From: G020348385 sp964538085
GTDB lineage: Bacteria > Acidobacteriota > Aminicenantia > Aminicenantales > Aminicenantaceae
Length of the DNA stretch: 64,000 nucleotides
NCBI GenBank assembly: GCA_964538085.1
Contig: CAZIDF010000012.1
Span: 1 to 64,000 of the forward strand
Direction: 5' to 3'
Below are positions 1-7,523 of this stretch, in pieces. The first letter of the stretch is position 1; the number at the start of each line of letters is the position of its first letter. The notes beneath the pieces are model-generated. The model did not search any database, was not told the DNA's origin, and was given only the letters and a program-made list of their open reading frames with translations. The position numbers were made by a program, and so were the translations under genes.

Positions 1-478
1 TGAACTTTTGCTCATCGCTCCTTTCTGGCGACATGTTTTGTGGTGCCCGCACCGAAGCTAGCGAATCCTGGAGCTGATATTTTCTCACCAATTCCTCTTT
101 GAGAGGAACAGATTCCTTCGTTGTCTGAATGATAGAAAATCGATGCCCGAGCAGACTGGCTATCCTCATCGAGGCCTCTCCGCTCCCGATGACAGGCTTA
201 TCGGTGATTTCTTTGATGACATCCAGGTTGGGGTCGCAATGACAGGCGATGATGAAGGCATCGTAAATGTCGTCGTTATCTTTAACCAGCTTGATCATTC
301 CCGGTGCGGCCATAACCTCATCTTCCTGTGTTTCGATGAACTTGGGAGCCCCTGGCGTATGGCGACATAAAACTTCGAAACATTCCCCTGCGAATTCTTC
401 TGCTGCCTTTTGGATGGCCTTAGTCATCTCCAGATCGCTGTTGGGATTGATGATCAAAATTTTTTTATTTTGGTTCAT
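1..478 (-). CDS. Asp/Glu/hydantoin racemase family protein, 3' partial
   Basis: The frame is open from an ATG at 478 to the left edge, so only the N-terminal ~159 residues are present. The start MNQNKKILIINPNSD is the typical first strand and loop of the Asp/Glu/hydantoin racemase superfamily. The motif AFIIACHCDPNLD carries the first catalytic cysteine region, and PVIGSGEASM is the usual second conserved loop. Members interconvert enantiomers of hydantoins, allantoin or acidic amino acids, or are maleate isomerases and decarboxylases. The ATG overlaps the stop of the upstream symporter gene (ATGA), so translation is probably coupled. A hydantoinase-like gene in the same operon makes hydantoin or related cyclic-ureide racemisation the best guess. 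The second catalytic cysteine lies outside the window and cannot be checked. Confidence 0.85.
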   Translation of the reverse strand, partial: MNQNKKILIINPNSDLEMTKAIQKAAEEFAGECFEVLCRHTPGAPKFIETQEDEVMAAPGMIKLVKDNDDIYDAFIIACHCDPNLDVIKEITDKPVIGSGEASMRIASLLGHRFSIIQTTKESVPLKEELVRKYQLQDSLASVRAPQNMSPERSDEQKF

Positions 479-1893
479 TTTTTTATTTTCACATAAGCCT
501 TTGACACGTCCACGACCGCGGTCGCGTATTTATTTTTATCCTCTATATAGTCCCTCATCAGTTTGAAAAAGGCCCCGCTCAATGCGAGGAGAGCCACCAA
601 GTTCGGAATGGAACACATGCCGACCGAGATGTTGGCAAACACCCACAGCTTTTCGACATCGGCAATGCCCGCAAAGATGACACCGGGCAATAAGTACACC
701 CATTTCATGGCGGCCATGGCCCTTTTCCCGAAAAGGCTGACGATGGAAGTCTCATAGTATATGAAAAAACCTATCTGAGTGGACAGACAAAAAGTCAGGA
801 TGGCGATGGATATCAATGTGCCGGCTAAACTGGGAGGAAAAACCGAGCCAAAAGAATCGATCACAAGCTCGATTCCGGATTTTCCGCTCGATAAGAGTCC
901 AGTCGAAAGTATGGCGAACGAGGTTATGGTGCAAATGACAATCGTGTCGATGAAGACCTCGAAAGCTCCCCAGAGTCCCTGCTGAAAGGGGTGCTCGGTG
1001 TCTGCGGTGGCGTGGACCATCGGGGCTGTCCCTAAACCGGCCTCGTTCGACAGCATTCCTTTGGCCATGCCCTCCTTGAGGGCTGCCCTCACAGCCGCAC
1101 CGGCGAATCCTCCAACCGCAGGAACAGGAGCAAAGGCATACTGGAAGATCATGCCGAACACCTCGGGAATTTTTGCATAATTGGCGATAAAAATAAAAAT
1201 TCCCGCCACAATATAGACGATCGACATAAACGGCACCAAACGTTCACACACCTGGCCGATGCGCCTTATTCCTCCGATGATCACAACGGCTGTGAGCAGA
1301 GCCATGGCGCCGGTGGTAATGTGTGGGTTCACGCCATAGCTGGAAAGAAATGCCCTTCCCACTGTGTGGGATTGAAGCAAAGTGGCCGTGAACAATGAAT
1401 TGATCAGAACACCTGCGGCAAACAGCTTTGCCAGCGATTTCCATCCTAAGCCTTTTTGGATGTAATACATCGGACCGCCCCGAAGGTTGCCACTCTCGTC
1501 CTCCTCTCTATAGTGGACCGCCAGGGTGATTTCTGCCGTTTTGGTCATCATGCTCAACAGAGCCAACAGCCACATCCAGAATATAGCTCCAGGTCCTCCG
1601 ATAGAAAGGGCCGTGGCCACTCCTGCCATATTCCCCATGCCGACAGTACTGGCCAGAGCCGTCGATGTGGCCTGGAATGGCGTCATCCGTCCTTTGGCTT
1701 TTGTTTTTGTTCCCGTAAAGATAGTGCCAAATGTCTTTTCAAAAATGAAACGTATCCGCCGTATTTGGAAACCTTTCGATCTTATCGTGAAAAAGACGGC
1801 AACAGCTGCAATAAACGCGAGCGTCCACGGTCCCCAGAGAATGCGGTCGATCCCCGAGGCGACATCGAGGATTTTGTCGAAATAGCCACTCAT
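475..1893 (-). CDS. AGCS family sodium:alanine/amino acid symporter
   Basis: The 472-residue product is an inner-membrane carrier of the alanine/glycine:cation symporter family, which imports small neutral amino acids with Na+. The beginning (MSGYFDKILDVASGIDRILW), the segment TVGMGNMAGVATALSIGGPG and the stretch KGMLSNEAGLGTAPMVHA are highly characteristic. Length and about eleven hydrophobic segments fit the family. It overlaps the decarboxylase stop by four bases upstream and the racemase start by four bases downstream, so it is the third gene of a coupled operon. Its likely job is import of the amino acid used, or export of the product made, by the neighbouring decarboxylase and amidohydrolase. 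The substrate cannot be read from the sequence. Confidence 0.95.
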   Translation of the reverse strand: MSGYFDKILDVASGIDRILWGPWTLAFIAAVAVFFTIRSKGFQIRRIRFIFEKTFGTIFTGTKTKAKGRMTPFQATSTALASTVGMGNMAGVATALSIGGPGAIFWMWLLALLSMMTKTAEITLAVHYREEDESGNLRGGPMYYIQKGLGWKSLAKLFAAGVLINSLFTATLLQSHTVGRAFLSSYGVNPHITTGAMALLTAVVIIGGIRRIGQVCERLVPFMSIVYIVAGIFIFIANYAKIPEVFGMIFQYAFAPVPAVGGFAGAAVRAALKEGMAKGMLSNEAGLGTAPMVHATADTEHPFQQGLWGAFEVFIDTIVICTITSFAILSTGLLSSGKSGIELVIDSFGSVFPPSLAGTLISIAILTFCLSTQIGFFIYYETSIVSLFGKRAMAAMKWVYLLPGVIFAGIADVEKLWVFANISVGMCSIPNLVALLALSGAFFKLMRDYIEDKNKYATAVVDVSKAYVKIKK

Positions 1894-3269
1894 GACTGTT
1901 TTATGTATTCACTGGCGATTGAACGGGCATAGCTGACAGTATCCATCAGGTCATCGGCCGTCAAAGCAGGGGATATGGCCACCAGGCGCAACACCACATT
2001 CTGTCCCAGTTTGGTTTTTGAAACAGTCCTCCTTCCTTCGCTCATGATCTTTTCGTAGACATATTCCTGCAGGACATTTAGTTTATCTTTTGGATAACCT
2101 CCCGGGTGGATACGAAAACACAGGATCCCGGTATCAGGGGAGTGCATCGATTCCACCCCCTGTTGGTCTTTTATCCGCTCGGCTGTCTCCTGGATCGCAG
2201 TCAAAGGGGCGCGAAGTCTCTCGATCAATTTGTTTTTTCCTTGGTAGCGCAAGGACGTGACAAGAGACAATGCGGAAAAAGGGCGTGTGGTCGGGGGTGA
2301 CTTGAGACCGGGATTGGGTTTGGGATCTCCCTCCGGGTTGAAATATTCGCCGAAAATAGTGAGCCGCCCGAAATCTTGCCCCCTTCGGACAAACAGCACC
2401 GAATTGGGGATGGGCACACCCAGCTGCTTGTGCGGGTCCCACGTAACAGAATCGGCCTGCTCCTTTCCGTTGTAGAGATGTTCCCATTCCGGGACCAGAC
2501 AGTAAACGAATCCATAGGCTCCATCCACATGCAGCCACATGTCCTTTTTTCGGCAAATCTCAGCGATCAGTTCGATCGGATCCACCGAACCGCTGAAAGT
2601 CGTTCCGGCAGTGGCGACAACACAGAAGACGTCTCTTTTTCCCTCGATCTCATCCAGCTTTTCCCTCAAGCTATCGACATCGATGCGGCGGTTACGATCG
2701 ACTTTTAAGGGTATCAGACCTCGATCGCCGATCCCCAGGGTTCGGACAGCGTGTTTGAGCGATAGGTGTGCATCTTCTGAAGTCAGCACAGCGAGACGGC
2801 CAGGATCTTTGAAGCCATGCAGGCCTTTTTTATTGAGATCGAATCCCTCTATTTCAGCCTGCCTGTGGAGGGCCAGATGCAACGCCTGCAGATTGGCATA
2901 GGTGCCGCAGTACATAAAAGTGGCATCCGCTTCTTGTGCCAGTCCGAACAAACCACAGAGAGCTTTGCCACACAATTCCTCCAGCATGGCCCCGCCGGGT
3001 GAAACTTGCCAGTTGGTCACTCCCTGATTGTGTTGGAGGGCTATGTCTGCCCCGAACTTGGCTCCCTCCTCGGGGATGGCATTGAACATGGATTGAAAAG
3101 CGGGGATGTCGTAATTCATCAAGTGGGGGAACAGCCGTTTTTCCAGAAGCTGTTGCAGCTCTGGAAGGGAAAGACCTTTTTCATCAAAATCGACCAGAGG
3201 TTTTAAATCCTCTGCGACCTGTTCAGCCGTGGCTCCGGAGAATATGGGCGTTTTTTTATTCTCTTCCAT
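1890..3269 (-). CDS. PLP-dependent group II amino acid decarboxylase
   Basis: This cytoplasmic enzyme belongs to the glutamate/aromatic-amino-acid decarboxylase family (fold type I), which removes CO2 from an amino acid to give an amine. The PLP lysine is K281 in TWDPHKQLGVP. The substrate-stacking histidine is in TSEDAHLSLKHA, and the PLP-binding Asp is in LHVDGAYG. I chose the ATG at 3269 because AGAGG lies about ten bases upstream. A GTG four codons earlier (3281) is in frame but sits against the same ribosome site. The gene overlaps the AGCS symporter by ATGA. A decarboxylase beside an amino-acid carrier often forms a substrate/product exchange system, but AGCS carriers are usually Na+ symporters. 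Substrate is not assignable. Confidence 0.92.
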   Translation of the reverse strand: MEENKKTPIFSGATAEQVAEDLKPLVDFDEKGLSLPELQQLLEKRLFPHLMNYDIPAFQSMFNAIPEEGAKFGADIALQHNQGVTNWQVSPGGAMLEELCGKALCGLFGLAQEADATFMYCGTYANLQALHLALHRQAEIEGFDLNKKGLHGFKDPGRLAVLTSEDAHLSLKHAVRTLGIGDRGLIPLKVDRNRRIDVDSLREKLDEIEGKRDVFCVVATAGTTFSGSVDPIELIAEICRKKDMWLHVDGAYGFVYCLVPEWEHLYNGKEQADSVTWDPHKQLGVPIPNSVLFVRRGQDFGRLTIFGEYFNPEGDPKPNPGLKSPPTTRPFSALSLVTSLRYQGKNKLIERLRAPLTAIQETAERIKDQQGVESMHSPDTGILCFRIHPGGYPKDKLNVLQEYVYEKIMSEGRRTVSKTKLGQNVVLRLVAISPALTADDLMDTVSYARSIASEYIKQS

Positions 3270-3301
3270 CTTCGCACACACCTCTTAAAATCAAACGAAT
3301 G

Positions 3302-4705
3302 TTACAAAGCCGCCCGCACGGATCGATCGAGCTTGCGATGGAGATACCGGCCTCTTCCTTTTTGGGCTAAACACGTGTCGCCATCGATGATAAGGTCTCC
3401 CCTGGAAAAAACCTTGACGATTTTTCCCGTTATCGGGATGTTTTCATAAGCAGACCAGTCTGCAGCCATGTGAAGGGTTTCCCTATCCATGGTCCACTTG
3501 GCCTTCGGATCGAACAGGACGATATCGGCATCGGCTCCGGGTGCCAGAGTTCCTTTTTGGGGTGAAAGGCCGAATAGAAGGGCAGGGTGGGTGGAAATCA
3601 GCTCGACCAGCCGAGGCAAAGAAATGCGGCCTTTGGCGACGCCTTCCGAGTAGAGCAGAGGCAACCGGACTTCGATGCCAGGAATGCCATTAGGGCATTT
3701 GTCGAAGCGGTCGGTTCCGTATAGCTTGGCTTCCCAAGAGTAAGCTGCATCATCCGATGTCACCATGGATATGCGGCCATCCCTAAGTCCGGCCCAAAGT
3801 CTGTCCTGGATTCTTTTGTTTCGCAGGGGAGGAGAACAAATCCACTTGATGCCATCCTCCCGTTCGAGCATCGTATCGGTGAAGATCAAATAATGGGTGC
3901 AGGTTTCAGCAATGATTTCCAAACCCTCGCCCCTCGCTTCGCCGACGAGTTCTACCCCTGAGGCAGTAGCCATATGGACGATGAAGATGCGGGCGCATGT
4001 TTCCTTGGCAAGTTTGATGCAACTCTGGATAGCCCTAATTTCGACCTCCGGCGGCCTGCTTCGGGCATGGTGGATGGGTTTGGTCAATCCTTCCTGGATC
4101 ATCCGCGATACATTTTGTTCGACCAGGTCATTGTCTTCGGCATGGACCATCAACATGCCGCCTGCCATTTTGAGAGTTTCTAAAATCTTCCTCATATCAT
4201 TTTCTTCGACCATCAGCCCTTGGGACCGGTAAGTCATGTAACATTTAATAGTCGGGGCTCCTTCTTGAATCAGCAAAGGGATCTCCTTCAAAATATTGGC
4301 TGTGGACTTTGTTATCACAGGATGGACACCCCAATCCACGATCGCTTTGCCTTTGGCTTCTTCTTTTTTGACCTCGATCGTCTGTATGATGGATTTGCCC
4401 GGGATCTGATTTGAAAAATCCACAACACTCGTAACTCCTCCGAATGCCGCAGCCCTTGTTCCGGTGTCATAATCATGCACACTGACTGTGTTCATGAATT
4501 CGTCGTTGAAATGGACATGGGTGTCCACAGCGCCCGGGAGGACGAGGATTCCTTCTGCATCGAATATCTGATCTGCTCGATGTCCTCTCAGGTCCCCGAT
4601 CGCCTGAATTCTTTCTCCCTGGATCCAGATGTCTTGTCTTGAAACAGTATGCCCCAAAACGATTTCTCCCCCTTGAATAAGAATGGTCTTCGTTTTTGCC
4701 AACAT
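3302..4705 (-). CDS. Dihydropyrimidinase/hydantoinase-like cyclic amidohydrolase
   Basis: The 467-residue protein is a metal-dependent amidohydrolase of the dihydropyrimidinase/hydantoinase/allantoinase group. These open cyclic ureides or imides to N-carbamoyl amino acids. Metal ligands are visible: H63 and H65 in DTHVHFND, the carboxylated lysine K154 in PTIKCYMTY, a histidine in MVHAEDNDLV, another in CTHYLIF, and the Asp in VTSDDAAYS. The C-terminal GTLAPGADADIVLFDP closes the small beta-sandwich domain. It is the first gene of the operon that continues with the decarboxylase, AGCS carrier and racemase-family gene. The context with a hydantoin-racemase relative favours a hydantoinase-type role over dihydroorotase. 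The ATG has a GAGGG only a base or so away, so a TTG at codon 2 is a possible start. Confidence 0.9.
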   Translation of the reverse strand: MLAKTKTILIQGGEIVLGHTVSRQDIWIQGERIQAIGDLRGHRADQIFDAEGILVLPGAVDTHVHFNDEFMNTVSVHDYDTGTRAAAFGGVTSVVDFSNQIPGKSIIQTIEVKKEEAKGKAIVDWGVHPVITKSTANILKEIPLLIQEGAPTIKCYMTYRSQGLMVEENDMRKILETLKMAGGMLMVHAEDNDLVEQNVSRMIQEGLTKPIHHARSRPPEVEIRAIQSCIKLAKETCARIFIVHMATASGVELVGEARGEGLEIIAETCTHYLIFTDTMLEREDGIKWICSPPLRNKRIQDRLWAGLRDGRISMVTSDDAAYSWEAKLYGTDRFDKCPNGIPGIEVRLPLLYSEGVAKGRISLPRLVELISTHPALLFGLSPQKGTLAPGADADIVLFDPKAKWTMDRETLHMAADWSAYENIPITGKIVKVFSRGDLIIDGDTCLAQKGRGRYLHRKLDRSVRAAL

Positions 4706-4726
4706 GCCCTCGTCAAATGATTAAAA

Positions 4727-4735
4727 ATCATAACA
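4727..4735 (-). promoter_or_regulatory. Possible extended -10 for the hydantoinase operon
   Basis: On the minus strand the sequence TGTTATGAT lies 22 bases upstream of the hydantoinase ATG. It reads as an extended -10 element (TG-n-TATGAT). No good -35 hexamer is found 17 bases upstream; TGGATT is the nearest. It is offered as the probable start region of the minus-strand operon, divergent from the strong promoter at 4762. Confidence 0.4.
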
Positions 4736-4761
4736 CTCCCCCCGATTAAAATCCACTTTGT

Positions 4762-4790
4762 TTGACTTGATTTTTAGACTTTGCTATAAA
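4762..4790 (+). promoter_or_regulatory. Sigma70-type promoter of the DUF5916 gene
   Basis: TTGACT (4762-4767), a 17-base spacer and TATAAA (4785-4790) form a near-consensus housekeeping promoter. Transcription would begin near 4797, only about 13 bases before the ATG at 4810. The leader is therefore very short and has no evident Shine-Dalgarno sequence. The promoter at 7081 is strikingly alike, sharing TTGACTT and TTTGCTATA. Confidence 0.75.
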
Positions 4791-4809
4791 TCGGGACGAA
4801 ATATGCCAG

Positions 4810-7044
4810 ATGAACAACAAGATTATCATAACTGTTTTTATTGCTCTCTGTGTTGTCAGCGGATTCGTCCATTCTGACACTCCAAGCAGGGTAGTGTTGC
4901 AGCGGATAGAAGGGCCGATCACACTGGATGGACTGATCGACGAACCAGGATGGAAAGAAATAACGCCTTTCCGACTCATCCAACATGCCCCTAATTTTGG
5001 TGAAGAACCGACTGAGAGGACAGAGGCGCTCGTGGCCCATGATGACGAATATTTGTATCTGGCAGGATATCTGTATGATAGGGAACCGTCCAAAATCCTG
5101 GATGCGACAAAACAGAGAGACACACAGGCCGCGGCCACGGATTTTTTCGGCATTGTCATCGATTGTTTCTGCGACAAAGAGAATGGGTTGGCCTTTTTCA
5201 CGACACCGACGGGTTTGCGCTGGGATGCCACCATCGCCAACGATGGCGTAACCGAACAGGCAGATGAGATGCCCTTTGGATTGAGTTGGGACACCTTCTG
5301 GGATGTGGCGGTCACGCGGAGCGAGGACGGATGGTTCGCCGAATTCCGCATTCCCTTTTCCAGCCTTCGTTTTCAAGACAAAGAAGGGCAGGTGACGATG
5401 GGCATCATCATCTGGCGCTGGATCGCCCGCAAAAACGAGATCCATGTGTTCCCGTCCATTTCTCCAGATTCCGGAGCCTGGAGTATTGTCAAACCATCCC
5501 TCTCTCAGGAAGTCGTCATGGAAGAGGTCCACCCCAAAAGGCCTTTGTACATCACACCCTATGTTCTGGGAGGTCATGGACGGGCCTATGATTTGAACGA
5601 TAACGAGACAGAATATCTTCGAAAAGATGATCCCGTCTTCGAAGCAGGTTTGGATATCAAGTATGGAATCACCAGCAATTTCACGGCCGACATCACGGTC
5701 AATACGGATTTCGCTCAGGTGGAGGCCGATGATGTGCAGGTCAATCTCACCCGGTTTTCTCTGTTTTTTCCTGAAAAGAGGCGGTTTTTCCTTGAGCGAG
5801 CCAGTACATTCGAGTTCCGGTTCGGCGGGCCCAATCGCCTGTTTTACAGCCGGAGAATCGGGATCAATGAGGATACGGATGAAATGGTTCGCATCTATGG
5901 TGGAGCCCGATTGGTGGGCCGTGTGGGCCATTGGGACCTGGGATTCTTGAACATGCAAACAGCAAAGTTGGAAGGGCTTCCTTCGGAAAATTTTGGTGTT
6001 CTCCGCGTCCGGCGCCGCGTTTTTAATCCCTTTTCCTATGTGGGAGGAATGATAACGTCCCGTGTGGGAATGGATGGCCGTTACAATTTGGCCTACGGAT
6101 TGGACGGGATCTTCAGGATTTTCGGTGACGATTACCTGACCATCAACTGGGCTCAAACATTCGAAAACAATGCGCCAAACAAATTCCTTTCCCTCGATCC
6201 TGCCAAGTTCCGGTTCAGTTGGGAAAGGCGTACTCAAAAAGGTTTCGGCTACAATTTGGGGATTTCCCGAGCAGGGGAGGATTACAACCCGGGCGTGGGT
6301 TTCGAGATGCGTGAGGATTACACCCGGTTCGGCAATCGCCTGTTTTATGGATGGATACCCAGCACCCAATCCTTTCTTCACCTTCATCAGGTCTTTCTGG
6401 ATGCTTTTTTAGTCGTGAGGAACAGCGATAACACCACCGAATCTGCCGAGTTGGGCCCGGGATGGACATTCGAGACAAATTCGGGATGGGGCGGATCCAT
6501 CCAGCCTAAGATCTATGTTGAAAGCCTGGACGAAGCCTTCGAACTCACCGATGAAGTGGAAGTGCCGCCCGGAGAGTACACATTCTACGGTGTCGAAGGC
6601 ACCCTTATCACGCCCATGGGGAGAACTTTGTCCTTCATTCCCAATTTTAAATTAGGGTCCTTCTACGATGGATGGCGGATAAGTGCCGGGGCTTTCTATT
6701 TCTTGAATCTTTCATCCACATGGCAATTGAGCGGATTTTATGAATTCAACCGGATCGAGTTCCCCGATCGCTATAAGGCGTTCACGGCCCACATCGCTCG
6801 CCTGAAAATACTGGCGACCTTCACTACCAAGCTTTCGCTCAGCGCCTTTATCCAATACAGCGGCGCTGAGGATGTTGTGGTGGCCAACGTCCGTTTCCGC
6901 TACAACCCCCGTGAGGGAAACGATTTTTACATCGTTTACAACCACGGGGTCAACACTAACCGGTACCGCGATCTTCCTCTCCGTCCCTTCACGGACAATC
7001 GCTCTATCATGGTCAAATACACCTACACATTCAATGTGAAGTAG
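4810..7044 (+). CDS. DUF5916 outer-membrane protein with CBM9-like domain
   Basis: The 744-residue product has a signal peptide (MNNKIIITVFIALCVVSGFVHS). Next comes a CBM9-like beta-sandwich (roughly residues 25-210; ITLDGLIDEPGW and YLYLAGYLYD are typical), then a long DUF5916 region (about 230-744). That region contains DFAQVEADDVQVNLTRFSLF and RRFFLERASTFEF and ends in an aromatic KYTYTFNV strand, as expected for a beta-barrel anchored in the outer membrane. The substrate is unknown; the family is abundant in Bacteroidota and Acidobacteriota-like genomes and is often guessed to bind or move carbohydrate or peptide. A second, distant paralog lies at 56817-58940. It is divergent from the hydantoinase operon and looks monocistronic. 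Confidence 0.88.
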   Translation: MNNKIIITVFIALCVVSGFVHSDTPSRVVLQRIEGPITLDGLIDEPGWKEITPFRLIQHAPNFGEEPTERTEALVAHDDEYLYLAGYLYDREPSKILDATKQRDTQAAATDFFGIVIDCFCDKENGLAFFTTPTGLRWDATIANDGVTEQADEMPFGLSWDTFWDVAVTRSEDGWFAEFRIPFSSLRFQDKEGQVTMGIIIWRWIARKNEIHVFPSISPDSGAWSIVKPSLSQEVVMEEVHPKRPLYITPYVLGGHGRAYDLNDNETEYLRKDDPVFEAGLDIKYGITSNFTADITVNTDFAQVEADDVQVNLTRFSLFFPEKRRFFLERASTFEFRFGGPNRLFYSRRIGINEDTDEMVRIYGGARLVGRVGHWDLGFLNMQTAKLEGLPSENFGVLRVRRRVFNPFSYVGGMITSRVGMDGRYNLAYGLDGIFRIFGDDYLTINWAQTFENNAPNKFLSLDPAKFRFSWERRTQKGFGYNLGISRAGEDYNPGVGFEMREDYTRFGNRLFYGWIPSTQSFLHLHQVFLDAFLVVRNSDNTTESAELGPGWTFETNSGWGGSIQPKIYVESLDEAFELTDEVEVPPGEYTFYGVEGTLITPMGRTLSFIPNFKLGSFYDGWRISAGAFYFLNLSSTWQLSGFYEFNRIEFPDRYKAFTAHIARLKILATFTTKLSLSAFIQYSGAEDVVVANVRFRYNPREGNDFYIVYNHGVNTNRYRDLPLRPFTDNRSIMVKYTYTFNVK

Positions 7045-7080
7045 CCTCGTAATTTTTTTTTATTTCACCCCAAATGGTGA

Positions 7081-7109
7081 TTGACTTCGCATTTTTATTT
7101 TGCTATACA
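7081..7109 (+). promoter_or_regulatory. Sigma70-type promoter upstream of the small unknown gene and kinase
   Basis: TTGACT (7081-7086), a 17-base spacer and TATACA (7104-7109) give a clear promoter, with a predicted start near 7117. It lies 36 bases after the stop of the DUF5916 gene. It would drive the unknown gene at 7145 and probably the kinase at 7524 and the hydrolase at 9600. It also argues against the GTG at 7124 as a translation start, since that would leave a leader of only about seven bases. Confidence 0.72.
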
Positions 7110-7144
7110 TCTAGAGAACGAACGTGTTGAGGGATCGAAGTTTT

Positions 7145-7492
7145 ATGCTTGGGACAGGCCACAGCTTAGAAAAAATTGTCGATGGAGCTGTGCGACTGAG
7201 ACAGGTGCGCAAGAAAGAGCTCCAATTCGGAGATTTAGTCCTGATAACGACCCGGAATTCAGATTATTCCATTAGCGTCCTCGATGACGATAGTTACATC
7301 GTTTCGGGGGGTTGGTTTGCTAGGAAGGGACGCTCGCCTATGAGGGTTACCATAACGGGGTGTACTTGGGGGGGCTGCATCATCAAAGTCGACACACTTG
7401 CCGCTTGTGGGCTGCGTATGGAATTCGGCAACCGCGTGATCACCACGACCATTCGCAAGGTACGTGTGATCCGGGGCGGCAGCAAAAACTAA
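7145..7492 (+). CDS. Small protein of unknown function, 115 residues
   Basis: I do not recognise this family. The product is soluble by appearance, with no signal peptide or membrane segment. It is rich in short beta-strand-like stretches (FGDLVLITTRNSDYSISVLD, YIVSGGWF, VRVIRGG) and has a cysteine pair in TGCTWGGCIIKVD. I chose the ATG at 7145 because GAGGG lies 11 bases upstream and a promoter maps just before it; an in-frame GTG at 7124 is the alternative. It ends 31 bases before the kinase gene and is likely co-transcribed with it, so it could be a partner or small ligand-binding companion of that kinase. That role is a guess from position only. Confidence 0.65.
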   Translation: MLGTGHSLEKIVDGAVRLRQVRKKELQFGDLVLITTRNSDYSISVLDDDSYIVSGGWFARKGRSPMRVTITGCTWGGCIIKVDTLAACGLRMEFGNRVITTTIRKVRVIRGGSKN

Positions 7493-7523
7493 TCACCTCG
7501 GGCTATTTCAGTCAAACAAAAAC

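Noticed and set aside
4774..6387. A 537-residue open frame on the minus strand inside the DUF5916 gene.
   Set aside because: It is a shadow of a well-supported outer-membrane gene on the plus strand. Its translation has no recognisable domain and no ribosome site.
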